A stretch of 64,000 nucleotides of DNA, taken from NCBI GenBank assembly GCA_025024175.1, contig QCXZ01000001.1, positions 18,104,001 to 18,168,000 on the forward strand, given 5' to 3'. Of this stretch, positions 11,325 to 23,848 are shown in pieces (within the stretch, counting starts at the first letter, position 1; every line of letters begins with the position of its first letter). The translations under genes and the position numbers were made by a program. Under the pieces are notes generated by a model, which was not told the DNA's origin, searched no databases, and was given only the letters and a program-made list of their open reading frames with translations. The DNA comes from Rhyzopertha dominica (Eukaryota > Arthropoda > Insecta > Coleoptera > Bostrichidae).

Positions 11325-14300
11325 GTATGGTAAGTACACCCCTTTATTTTAATATATCTGGTTTCCCAGCTAAAACCCTTGTCATCTTTTGTTTCAGATG
11401 CTATAAGTGACCACAGCATAAAAATGGGCATAATACACAAGTGAAACAGCTTCTTCCCAGGCAGCGTTTGACGGTGTCCTTTTTATACTGTAAAACTTCC
11501 AATCTTCAGAATACTGTATGTAATGTTTCAAGTATTTTCTATGTTTAGTACCAGATTATTTGCCCCAAACCATCGCATGCATCTTTAAGTGCTTGCTATA
11601 CATGACAATCGTTCTTTAGACATTTACGCACATTTATACTGTAGCTTTTATTTATTTCTTCAGTAGTTTCATTGCTTAGGAAATTATACATTTGATTTCC
11701 GATCTTTGTTATGGTCAAAATTCAGGCCTACGGAGCTCATCAAAAGTTCAGTGTCCGCAACAACTTTAAATGAAATATTCTTAGCAGTTGGTAGCTCTTC
11801 CACCATAACTTTTTGTTTTGTTCTCTAAGTAAGTAATCCTTTACTTGATGTTACAGCCAAGCTGCGCATGTTTTTAACCAGCGACCATTTAAGCAGTCCC
11901 TGTTATAACTGCAAGACTGTTGTTTCTAACGTCTTTTGGAAAATTTGCTCGAAAATTTCGCAACTTTGTGTTTATTCCTGATGTTCACAATTGTGGTTGT
12001 ATTTTTTGTTTTCTTTATCACTTACTCCTTTTTCAATTCTTACGTAATTTGTTTGTTGCATAATGTCTGACATTTTCTATTTACTTTCCAGCGTAACTTG
12101 TAGTAAGCATAATATGAATGTTCAGATTTGATTTACTGATTTGTAAATTTCGTAGTTTTAATACCTTTCAATAAATTATGCAAAACATTGACGCTAATAA
12201 TAAATAAGCTATGATTATTAGGCTGCAGCTAGAGCCAAATTGCAACCACCTAATCAATACTTGCAAAAGACAATGGCTGTTAATACTCGTCTGCAAATAT
12301 TAGCCATCTAACACAGAAAATATCGCCGACAGCAGAGCGTAACCTGAGAAGGAATGGGGCGTGCGTCGGTGGTAGATGGGCCATATCAAAAACTGCTACT
12401 CATAACTTTTTGGGTCACTTCACACCCTAATGACACAAACACACGGGCTTTTGGTTTTAGGTTACGTTGTCAACATCAGACATTTGTCTTNGGCGCCTAT
12501 TAGTGGTTGACAGGTTTCCCTGCTTGTTTCGCTGTAAGTATCGGCAAACACNAGTCAAGTGAGTGGTNTCAGATTTATNGTTGTCGGCTGTTTATTCCTT
12601 TTGTATCGGCGTAGCTTACAAGTTAAACACAGCAGTACAAGAAATCTGACAAATACAACAATTTATTCATTATTAAAAATAGTAGTCTCATTCATTCATC
12701 CCGATCTTGATAGACATGGTAGTAGTTGTTAATGTTTTTCGGATAAACTTATCCGATTACGTTAGTTAAATTTTCTTCAAATTTTTATTTTTGACAATTG
12801 CCGTGAAAAAGATACTCTATAGTATGAGCGTACGTAGGTAGTATCTGTGTAGGCATACCTACTTACACTCGAAGACTTAATTAAAAAAACGGCTAGCGTC
12901 GTAATAAAAAGGTGGTTAGTAATAAACATCTTGTTAAATTCCCGACAGACAGGCTGCACTTTCTACCATTTCCTAAAGATGTAGAAAGTGCAATGTGAAC
13001 ATCAAGTCAGTAAAGAGATCTTTACTGCTAAACACCTCATATAACAACGCTAGCCGTTCCTTCAATTAAGTCTTCGAGGTACTTATGTTCCTCTGTATGT
13101 ACATACTATGTATTTTTACAATATGCATAATGTATTTGCTTTATTATTATATAACTACCATGCTGCTGCCACTATAGCCTCCTAGGATTTGATTTAACTA
13201 AATAATTATTTTGCCTTTGTTTTTTTTTAAGAATAAACCTTATCAAACTACATCAGTTCACATTTTTCAAATTTTCAACTGTGACCATTTACGAGAAAAA
13301 AATGTTAAAGATTAAGGGAAAACGGTGTGGTGATGGCGACTGAAATTAGGTGTGCGACAAATACTCTTAATTAGGAATATTATACTTTAATTTGAGCCAA
13401 ATTTCATCTACCCTCTTATCGTAGGTACTACTTACAGCCATTGGAGGCCGGTAACAATCGTATTGTTTATATTTTTGGAACGGTATCTAACAAAGGTATT
13501 AATTTTATTACTGTACGTCTTGAGATGGCAAGCAGAAAAGCAGCACCAATTGAAGAAATAACCATACGAACCTTACTGAAACTATTTTGGGTTCCACTAG
13601 TGCTAGAGAGGAACCAAACTAAACTTCAGATTTATTTGTAACCGTAATCTGTCTGATAAAAGTTGATACTTATGCTGGAGGATTGACATTACGTTCTTGG
13701 GTCAATTAGTACTGTAGAACGTAGCTTTAAAAAGCTGATTGATTATGTAGATTAGCATCCCGCGTAATGGGATTACTCATGGCTACACCAACAATATGAC
13801 GTCCAAGAAGGTATGTTGCCACAGAAAAAAAACAACTCATCTTTAGATACTCAACAGTAGCATAATCTTTTCTGTATTATACAAATATTTTTCAAAACAC
13901 GAGATCATCAGAGTAATTAATTGTTTGAAATATTTCAGAATAATGCATTGACAAATATGTATCGAAAAATTATTATGTAGATACAGAAGGGACATTTCCA
14001 AATACCTAATGGGAAATTCAGAATTTTCGGTCTAATGTATTGAAATATAAAAAATGATCATGAGTGGGAGTAATAATCAGAATTCAGGTTTGCGATTATT
14101 GTTGTACACGTTTATTGTGCCATGCTTGTGATCTTCAAATGCTGGGTCACTGAAGCAAGGAAACTGGTAAGGAAACGTATGAGCACTCGTAGCTGCTTGT
14201 TGAAAGAATAATGTAAGAAAGCTACAAGCAAAAATGCCACCCCTGCAATTGACAGATTGAGTGCATTTTTTGATCTTATTAGTACTTATTTACTCATCCG

Positions 14301-15400
14301 TATTTAAAAAACAAAAGCAAGTGAAAGGTTTAGATCTAACATATTTGTTAAGCTAAAAAAATATTGAGAAGATTCGTAGCAAGATGTAGAGATGCGGACG
14401 ACTTTCCATAATTTGCTTTGCAACGATAGGTCTTGTTATAGCTTCCGGGTTCCCAGATTCCAATGTCTTCGAATTTACATGCCGATGTTTCGCTTCCTGT
14501 GACCAGGGATATCTTCAGAGCGCTACATAGCACTTCCTTATTATATGGAAGCCTCCAACGATACAGTTGACAATTATAATGAAAAACCAACGACAACGAA
14601 CTGTAGCACTGTCTAGTGGATAACATGAGGCTTTAGTCCACGTGGTGCTGCCTAGCGGGAGAATGGTGCGGACGACTTAATTATAATAGAAGAATTTTAG
14701 GAAAAGCAGCTCCAACTTATGAAGAGTTGTTAAATACCTTTAAATTTGCGGAGGCTGTTATTACTTCTAAACTTTTTTACAAAAGCCTACTTACTCATAC
14801 TTGCTGAACGTACCTAATCTGGATTTACAAGGCACAAACTTTGAGAAGGCGCATGATTAAAAGAATAAAACTAAAAAGAATTTAAGAAGATTTTCAAAAC
14901 AGTATTTAAAGAACCCAAAGCTGATTAATAGTTAAAGCTTAGCACTCAAAGAAATAATGGTTTAGCGCTATAGCGAGTTGCAGAAATAGAGAAAAAAAAG
15001 CAGGAGGTAATAATTAACGAAGTTGTAAACTTTAATAGGAAATAATTTTAAGCCGGTAAAACCACTTGGGTCTTTTGAAACAATAGTATAAAAATGCCAT
15101 TGAGACTCAAAATAGACGAAAGAAGGTTAAAGACAAATATGAGNGATTAAAGGCATCCAGACACTACAAGAAAAATCCTGCCTTCGCGTGGATACATACA
15201 ATGGAATTATAACTAATTAATAACGCACGAATCATTTTAAATAGTAAAATCTCCGATAACATGGTACAAAATTGAAATATTTTATTCTTTCTGTAATACA
15301 GGTAATGTATTCGAATTTCTTATACCGCTAGCGTAANNTNGATATTTACCACAGGCGTCTGTGGTACTTGTTACAAAAGGTATAAGATAGAAAATAAGCT
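11325..15400. other. Long non-coding stretch
   Basis: No recognisable gene. The minus frame 14348-14626 (92 codons) and plus frame 13441-13641 (66 codons) have no known motif and are probably chance. Several N calls cluster at 12491-12579 and near 15337. No bounded repeats were found. Confidence 0.4.
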
Positions 15401-15409
15401 AGCAAATAT

Positions 15410-15950
15410 CGGGTCATGATGGCTACGTATTACCTAATAGCTTACAAGGCATAATTTGTCTGGCTTTCACGTCGAACCTTTAAATTCTTCCTCGCCCGCG
15501 TAATTTAATTTCAAATAGTTCCAGATCGATACGTAACGGATGACAGCTGATAAATAACTCCTGACTTTGATAAGCCATAAACACTTCCAATCGATAAGCC
15601 TAGTAAATTGCTTCCATTTTCTCGAAAGTATTCAGCAGAAATTGTATATTCGTATTTTCAGCTTATAACCGAAAATTTCAATCATCATCAGCTGGCAAAT
15701 TCATCAATTTCCTCTGTCATTTACGCCCAATTTAATTTCGTTCTACGTCGCAATTTCCTATGTCCTGCCAAGAAAAGTTCGTGGAAAACTAATAACAGAA
15801 TTTGGAAAATTAGTCGCCATTCTTGTTTCCCTAACGCTAAATCGGTGGCTAGGCATTCAATTACTGTAGCGGGTGAAGAATTTTTTAATGAGGTTTACGC
15901 TGTAATCACACGATCATATAATGTTGCAGACCGTGAATAAACAGCTACCT
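15410..15950. promoter_or_regulatory. Candidate conserved non-coding block
   Basis: The composition differs from the surroundings: CpGs are retained and homopolymers are few. It contains GATA-type words (TGATAAG, CGATAAG), CATAAA and TAATTTAATT. A plus frame of 110 codons (15608-15940) lies inside but has no motif. The regulatory reading is inference only. An unrecognised exon is an alternative. Confidence 0.25.
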
Positions 15951-16199
15951 AGGCATACACAACGGGAGACCAATATAATAAGGGGTGACGTTTAATTATA
16001 GCGCAGCCCAAGCATTCCGATAGCAAGGCCTGCTCAAATCAACCAAATGCAAAGGCATTATCATGATTATTATCGACGGTGTTGGCAAGCAAAGTCATAA
16101 TGTAAGCAATGTGTACAGAATGCAAAATTATCATTTATATACTTATTTTTCCACGTGGTTTTAAACATAAAATTATAAAGCCAATTAATTCGTATAAAC

Positions 16200-16904
16200 T
16201 ATAGTGCTGTCTATTCGTATCGAATATATTCGTTATTCAAATACAGAAGAGAAAATATTCGTTCAAAACTTTTCCTAATACTTAATATTTTAATCTGAAA
16301 TGAACAAACGAATATTTGCATTCAGTTTATTCGAAAATGATTAAACGAATATTAGTATATTTGTTTTATTCCGGAACCGATAAACGAGCGAAACGAAATG
16401 TTTATATACGTATTATTAGAATATTCGGCAACGAATAAACAAGTAGTCATATTCGTTTAATTAGGAAACGAATAGTAATGCATTGAATAAATTCATTTGG
16501 TTTTAAATGTTACTCGTTTTCGGTTTTTATTTGTTTTCTAATATAAAATGTGTTTTTCGAATAATATCCGACTTCGAAAAATTTTATTAGCAAAAAAAGA
16601 AATAGATATAGATATGTACCTGTACTTTATTGGAATTTAAAGTTTGCACAGTTATTTTGAATAGTAGTTGTTTTCGTCCGAATATTCTTTTATTTGTTTC
16701 CGAATAAAACGGATACAAACACTCATTTGTTCGTTTCCGAATAAAACGAATGCGAATTAGTGTTTATTCTTTTTCTAATAAAACGAATACAAATATTCGC
16801 TTATTCAATTGATTTTCGAATATTCGTATCGAATAAACGAATATATTCGGTTTGCTCCATATTCGAATATCGAATACAAGGATTCCAAAATTCTGACAGC
16901 ACTA
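16200..16904. mobile_element. hAT-type MITE packed with CGAATA motifs
   Basis: A perfect 8-bp duplication, GTATAAAC, flanks it at 16192-16199 and 16905-16912. The ends are TATAGTGCTGTC on the left and GACAGCACTA on the right, the left end having an extra TA. The interior is a dense array of the hexamer CGAATA in both orientations, often as AAACGAATAT or TATTCGTTT, with many CGAATATTCG-like palindromes. A 116-codon plus frame starting at 16760 overlaps it and is not credible as a gene. Subterminal binding-site repeats are known in hAT elements such as Ac; here they fill the whole element. Confidence 0.8.
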
Positions 16905-16912
16905 GTATAAAC

Positions 16913-18657
16913 GTATCAGTTTCTCTGCAAACTAGAAAGTCTAGAAAACTTTTTAACCTGGTTACTACCTGCGATAAAATATTAAACGTTATGGATTTAT
17001 TTAAGTGTAGTTGGTTGTCAAAAATCTATAGTGATGTATGCATAAAAAATACACTGTCTACCTGTTTTGTGTTCTATTTGCACACTTGCTATTTAAATAA
17101 GTACGAATAAACCGAAACCGCGATGATAGGAAACGAGAACAAGAACAAGGCCTTAACAATAAATGCGAACATGTAGAAAATTAAAGTGGCTTTCAAAGTG
17201 AATGTAACATGAGCATTCCCTGTTACTTAAAAATAATTAGTTAGCAGTAGCGCCATCTTGGATTTTATGTTAAAGATATAATTTTAAAGGTGGTGCTTTT
17301 TACTAGGACTTCATCCAAAACTTCTAACTTAGTGCCTTCAGAATACTTTAGACGCGCACTGTATTAGAGAGCCATAGGGAATACACATATGCCTGAGATC
17401 ATTTTAAATCGTATCCTAAAGTGGACTGTTTTGTAGATATGGCTACAGCAGCGTTTAGTAGTTGATAAACGTCAAACTTATTACACAAAAATCAAACCGT
17501 CAGGCTATTGCTGCCCTTAATTGTGATTACTAGTACACTTAAAAAATATTGCTTGCAATTTGGATCCTGAAAAGTCTTGCCAGCGAAAAATTGTTAGAAA
17601 CTTATGGAGGTTGGTGATGCAATACTGCAATTTAAAGATAAAGTAAAAAATTTTAGGGCCAAGAATAGATTATCAATTGAGAAATTCAGATCATGTAAAC
17701 ACTGCCTACGGAGAGGATACAACAGCCCGAATTTAATTAATTTATTGTGCGGAGGCTTTGGTTGAAACTTGAAATCAAGTTTCAACGTGCAGCCATACCT
17801 TTATGGAAGATTTAGATCGGATGTTTAAAATATCAATGTCAGATCAAGGGAAATTCGTCACCAATTCATCGTTTGCAATTATTCAAGCATTCATATTCGT
17901 ATGATTACTAAAATTATAAATCAACGTCCCCATGACATTTATATGTTGCAAGTAATCAGAAAATTATATTTTATTTCTACAGTTTTCTTCTTTCTTATTA
18001 TTTCCGTTTGTTTTCATAGAGGAAACAAGTATACCGTTCTGTGTTCTATTTCATGTTATTAAATCGTTGTACCTCTTCTGTTGNGCCGTGCTTTGATTGT
18101 ATCGTGATCAACCAGTAGCCAGTATCCAGGAAGTATACTTATTCAGCAAATGTCAGGGAGAGTATCTGGTAGACCAGATACAGGTATCAACTACAGGTGG
18201 AAGGTGAACAGGTAAACGGTTATAGGTTAGAGTACAAAACCATTTATAACCGTTACGTCAGGCTACAGATATCTATTTAATTTTTTGACTATTTCCATAA
18301 TTGGTTGCATGAAAATGAATGAAGTTTGTTTGAAGAGTTCTTTAAATATTACGTCCGCGGATAAACGGAGCGCCTAATCCTATGTCATCTGATCTTTCAC
18401 GCGTCTTGCTACAATATCTATAAAAGGATATGCAAAAATACGTAGACATGAAGTCATTTTTGTTGGTCAATGCATAGGGAGTGGTACCTTCTGGGTTATA
18501 TCCACCGCCCTAACCCGCAAGTCCAACTTCATCTAACCTTCAGCAGAAGTCATGAGCCACCACTGTTCTCCTTCAAATGCATTTAGTTGCATCACTTGTT
18601 ATTGAATAATACACTGTTTTATTTAAATTTACCTATTTACAGAATATTATAACTATA
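16913..18657. other. Non-coding, nothing recognised
   Basis: No supportable gene. A short hairpin near 18215-18255 pairs AACGGTTATA with TATAACCGTT. A minus frame of 63 codons at 17594-17785 has no motif. Confidence 0.4.
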
Positions 18658-20396
18658 CACTGAAAGAAAGGATTTGTTCGGTTTACTTTAAATTTAGTAT
18701 TGTCAACAAATTCTATTTGTAGCTATAGCCTCAAATAAAAACTTTGTAAAGACAACGAATTATTTTTGTTGCGCAAAATATTTGTTATTAGAAGTAATTT
18801 GTTATTAGTAGCAACAAAAACGATATTTGTTAAAATAACTTATAATTTATTAATCACAATGTGTTTGTGGTAGTTACAATAACTAATTATTTTGTTGTAC
18901 GGGCAAGTCATTCGTATTTAAAGAGACTGATGAACTGTTAGTTCTTAAAACACTCACTATTACTTACATGTACAGATACCTAATATTTATGAAGGCAAAT
19001 GCACAACATGTTGGTACAATAAGCTATATTTATTAATTTTCAGTCTGGTTTATTTATAAATGAATACTTACTTACCACTCTTTGTTCACATTTAATTTCT
19101 GAACTGCTGCACATATGCTAATTTCATTGCAAACATGGTACAATATAATAAAACAAGACTTCATTCATGAAACATTTATTAACTGAAAGAATGCTGAAAA
19201 TATAAAAATAAATATTTCTATTAACACAAAACTTAAAGTTACGTGACCATTGGCCGCCGTGGATATCAGTAAATTGAAGCGTTGTATGAACATGGACTGG
19301 AAACGGGTAAAATAAGCAAAATGGCGCCCAGAAAACAGCACAAAGTAGGAAGCATTAACTTGCTGGGAAGTAGGAAATAATTCAAAGTAACAAAGGGTAT
19401 CAACAATCTGGATTTTTTTACTAACACGGAGGAGTCCAGTCTAGATCCGGATTACTGTAGCTCTACTATAGGGCATACAAGTAATTAAAAACGCTTCAAT
19501 TTGAAACTACCCTAAAAACTCATAAGAAATAACATAAAGAATTAATTGTACTTACATTGAAAACCTCTAATTAGATCGGTATTCTGGAAACCCTACGTTT
19601 CCAAGACCTCCGCGACTGATGCACCCAGTTAAAACAAACTTCTTGAATATTGATGAATCCTATTCTACTAATATGCAGCATGAAGCTGCACTGCACGCGT
19701 CCGTACTCATGGCAAGTTGTGTGTTGTGCCGCTTTGCGCAAATCGGGCTGCCGATGCCGACAGAATTGCCAGTATTCTACAGCAGTATGTTCCCCATTCC
19801 CCACACTCGGCAAAATGTCGTCCAGACTGATCAAATGCCGATTGCTACCGCCATTACGAACACGGTAAAACCGTCATTGATGGTCGTAGCATACAATCAG
19901 ATTAACATAACGAACAAAAATTTAATAAAAATAAATTCAACTTAGAGCGAGTTCTGCATGAACACATACATTATATTGTTACAACGTTTAATAAATCAAA
20001 TCTAGAGATATAGATTTTGTCTTTGAAATTCAAAGTTGCCAAATACGAATTCTTTCTCTTTGGGGATGAATCGCCCAACCTGGCAACAATGAATGGCTTT
20101 AGCAGCATTTTCGGTTATGATCTTATATGGTAATGGCGTGATTTAAATGGTTGTGATTGGCTAGAAAATGACAACAATTTTTTTTGTGTATGTAACCCAT
20201 TTAATTTATTAGCTTTAACACATATATTATTTGCGGTAACAAAATTTATCTTGATACAGGCAACAATATGATTTTAGTAAATCGAAACAACAAGGAAGCA
20301 AATGTATGGTATTTACAACAAATAATTCTTTACTACAACAAATTTGTCCGTAACAAACGGAAATTTGTTGTTGTTGACAATCAACTATTTTCAGTG
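18658..20396. mobile_element. Probable TA-flanked DNA element with CACTGAAA ends
   Basis: The left end CACTGAAAG and right end TTTTCAGTG form a short inverted repeat flanked by TA on both sides (18656-18657 and 20397-20398). Subterminal ACAAAT/ATTTGTT words, including GTCAACAAATT near both ends, recur throughout. Overlapping short frames at 19571-19945 on both strands show no transposase motif. A 2-bp duplication is weak evidence, so the boundaries rest mainly on the ends and shared subterminal words. Confidence 0.5.
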
Positions 20397-20740
20397 TAGA
20401 AATCAAAGAGACTCAGAGAAAAGCCCAGCAAACAAAACGATTCAGCCCTAAAGAATCTCCGATAGATATAACTAATGAGCACAGAGCAGAAATATCTCGT
20501 AAACCACCATCCCCCTTTCTAGAGCTCCAGCAAGCGAACTGAATAAACACATACGGAATAACCCAAAGAAGCGTCGATACGATCGTGCAAGGGCAACTAA
20601 CTTCTATTTTTAGGACACTCGCAATCAATCAAAATCGAGCAATTCAAGCAGAGTTAGTTTCTTGTGGCCTAAACATGTAAGTTTGGGTTTATCACTTCTA
20701 TCAATGCCGTCTTGCAGCTTTTACGGAAACAAGATTAAAA

Positions 20741-20749
20741 AGCAGGCAG
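20741..20749. repeat. Left 9-bp target-site duplication
   Basis: AGCAGGCAG lies immediately outside the left terminus and is repeated exactly at 34592-34600 beyond the right terminus. Nine-base duplications are typical of MULE and Foldback elements. Confidence 0.93.
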
Positions 20750-20889
20750 GGGTGTGTCAAGTTGGCCCCGCCCGATCAAATTTTTACAATTGCAATATAG
20801 GGATGAATTGTGCTAGTTTTGTGCTGAATTGTGCTGCTATTAAAATGTTTTGTGCAGCAACCCTTATATGCTTAATTAAATAATCATTT
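20750..20889 (+). repeat. Left terminal inverted repeat block, 140 bp
   Basis: Its reverse complement is at 34452-34591 with only a few differences. It starts GGGTGTGTCAAG, then GGCCCCGCCCGATCAAATTT. Its inner part is a diverged version of the 153-bp array unit, sharing the TTGTGC boxes and GCAGCAACCCTTATAT, and it abuts the first GC-rich unit core at 20890. Confidence 0.92.
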
Positions 20890-22985
20890 GGCGGGGCCAG
20901 CTTGACGGTCAGCCCCGCTTTTTTTGGGAATATTCAAAATCTAATTACGGCAATGAATTGTGCTCGTTTTGTGCTGAAATGTGCCGGTGTCAGGGAGTTT
21001 TGTGCAGCAACCCTTATATTTAATTTTTTAAAAACAATGGCGGGCGGGGCGAGGTTGACGGTCAGCCCCGCTTTTTTTGGGAATATTCAAAATCTAATTA
21101 CGGCAATGAATTGTGCTCGTTTTGTGCTGAAATGTGCCGGTGTCAGGGAGTTTTGTGCAGCAACCCTTATATTTAATTTTTTAAAAACAATGGCGGGCGG
21201 GGCCAGGTTGACGGTCAGCCCCGCTTTTTTTGGGAATATTCAAAATCTATTTATGGCAATGAATTGTGCTCGTTTTGTGCTGAAATGTGCCGGTGTCAGG
21301 GAGTTTTGTGCAGCAACCCTTATATTTAATTTTTTAAAAACAATGGCGGGCGGGGCCAGGTTGACGGTCAGCCCCGCTTTTTTTGGGAATATTCAAAATC
21401 TATTTATGGCAATGAATTGTGCTCGTTTTGTGCTGAAATGTGCCGGTGTCAGGGAGTTTTGTGCAGCAACCCTTATATTTAATTTTTTAAAAACAATGGC
21501 GGGCGGGGCCAGGTTGACGGTCAGCCCCGCTTTTTTTGGGAATATTCAAAATCTATTTATGGCAATGAATTGTGCTCGTTTTGTGCTGAAATGTGCCGGT
21601 TTCAGGGAGTTTTGTGCAGCAACCCTTATATTTAATTTTTTAAAAACAATGGCGGGCGGGGCCAGGTTGACGGTCAGCCCCGCTTTTTTTTGGGAATATT
21701 CAAAATCTATTTATGGCAATGAATTGTGCTCGTTTTGTGCTGAAATGTGCCGGTGTCAGGGAGTTTTGTGCAGCAACCCTTATATTTAATTTTTTAAAAA
21801 CAATGGCGGGCGGGGCCAGGTTGACGGTCAGCCCCGCTTTTTTTGGGAATATTCAAAATCTATTTATGGCAATGAATTGTGCTCGTTTTGTGCTGAAATG
21901 TGCCGGTGTCAGGGAGTTTTGTGCAGCAACCCTTATATTTAATTTTTTAAAAACAATGGCGGGCGGGGCCAGGTTGACGGTCAGCCCCGCTTTTTTTGGG
22001 AATATTCAAAATCTATTTATGGCAATGAATTGTGCTCGTTTTGTGCTGAAATGTGCCGGTGTCAGGGAGTTTTGTGCAGCAACCCTTATATTTAATTTTT
22101 TAAAAACAATGGCGGGCGGGGCCAGGTTGACGGTCAGCCCCGCTTTTTTTGGGAATATTCAAAATCTAATTACGGCAATGAATTGTGCTCGTTTTGTGCT
22201 GAAATGTGCCGGTGTCAGGGAGTTTTGTGCAGCAACCCTTATATTTAATTTTTTAAAAACAATGGCGGGCGGGGCCAGGTTGACGGTCAGCCCCGCTTTT
22301 TTTGGGAATATTCAAAATCTATTTATGGCAATGAATTGTGCTCGTTTTGTGCTGAAATGTGCGGGTGTCAGGGAGTTTTGTGCAGCAACCCTTATATTTA
22401 ACTTTTTAAAAACAATGGCGGGCGGGGCCAGGTTGACGATCAGCCCCGCTTTTTTTGGGAATATTCAAAATCTATTTATGGCAATGAATTGTGCTCGTTT
22501 TGTGCTGAAATGTGCCGGTGTCAGGGAGTTTTGTGCAGCAACCCTTTTATTTAATTTTTTAAAAACAATGGCGGGCGGGGCCAGGTTTACGGTCAGCCCC
22601 GCTTTTTTTGGGAATATTCAAAATCTATTTATGGCAATGAATTGTGCTCGTTTTGTACTGAAATGTGCTGGTGTCAGGGAGTTTTGTGCAGCAACCCTTA
22701 TATTTAATTTTTTAAAAACATCGGCGGGCGGGGACAGAATGACGGTCAGCCCCGCTTTTTTTGGGAATATTCAAAATCTATTTATGGCAATGAATTGTGC
22801 TCGTTTTGTGCTGAAATGTGCCGATGTCAGGGAGTTTTGTGCAGCAACCCTTATANTTAATTTTTTTAAACATCGGCGGGCGGGGCCAGCTTGACGCTCA
22901 GGCCCGCNTTTATATTTTTTTTATATTCAAAATCTAATTACGACAATGAATTGTGCGTGTGTGTGCAGCAACCCCTGTATTATAA
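20890..22985 (+). repeat. Left arm minisatellite, about 14 units of 153 bp
   Basis: Unit cores repeat every 153 bp, for example at 21051, 21204 and 21357. Each unit has a GC-rich palindromic core (GCGGGGC, TGACGGTCA, GCCCCGC), an AT stretch, and four TGTGC boxes. Most left units carry ATTTATGGC where a minority carry AATTACGGC. Units become more variable towards the interior (22430-22985), with a degenerate last unit. Because 153 is 51 codons, one frame stays open across the array. That frame is a by-product of the period, not evidence of a protein. Confidence 0.95.
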
Positions 22986-23848
22986 CTACAAAGCTTCACC
23001 AAACTTTTATATCTTTTATATGTGAATACTTTTTGTGCAAATTATGATTACCTAATTTATTAACCTGGGGTGCACAGGTAAGTTCCGAATTAAGTGTTTA
23101 AAGTCAATTGCATGTAATCTTTTAACGTGGCCAGTTTTAAATAAACACTCGACCAACATGGAATTCTTTGCTATTCAACACTATAACTCTGTTATAATAT
23201 ACCGGGAGTCAAAGAACATTTATTAGCAACTATTCCGTTCTCAATTCATATTATACACTGTATAATGCATGCGTTAACATAATTCTAGATATACCTTTAT
23301 ATTATTTTGTTATGCCGAAAAAGCATCAAGTTTACCCTATATTTGACCAAATACACGATGAATAACCAATATTTACATACCTTTTTTTAAATATCACAGT
23401 ACAGGTAGGTAAGGCCAAGGGTGTATAAAATAATCCTTTTTCTCTAAATCATCGAACTCTGTTATTGCACGTCTCATCCANCTTGAATGAAATATTTTAT
23501 AAACACTCGTAGCGTTGTAATGGTCGCATTAATAATCCCCATAAAAACAGAGCTGACAGAATCGGTTTGTATATTTACTAGGGTTACATGCTTATACGTT
23601 TACCACGCTAAGAAATATCCTCCACCATTTCACCTATTTATTATTACTATTACATGGGAATTTAGGAATCACTGCTCATAGATGAAGGGTCACTTTTAAG
23701 TCAGTAGTACTTCAATCGGTTAACAGAAACGATCTGCCTGCTGTATTACCATACATTGTGAATTGTGACGAAAAAAAGTGTTCGACAATATATAAAACTA
23801 AGTTAACGGCACCATTATTTATGTGTTTGTTCTAAAGATATTTTAATA
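22986..23848 (+). promoter_or_regulatory. 5' region of the transposase gene
   Basis: AT-rich sequence between the left arm and the first ATG. It presumably holds the promoter and 5' UTR. I cannot point to a convincing TATA box or initiator. A 64-codon plus frame at 23487-23681 shows no motif. Confidence 0.4.

Noticed and set aside
16760..17110. A 116-codon plus frame starting in the CGAATA element
   Set aside because: It starts inside a repeat array, crosses the element end, and has no domain.
20902..22894. Two long plus-strand frames with a 51-residue repeat, possibly a repetitive protein
   Set aside because: The period is an exact multiple of three in an inverted-arm minisatellite, the mirror arm gives the same frame in reverse, and a single-base insertion breaks it mid-array.
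20890..22985. CRISPR-like regular repeats
   Set aside because: Units are contiguous 153-bp tandem copies with no unique spacers, in a eukaryotic transposon arm.
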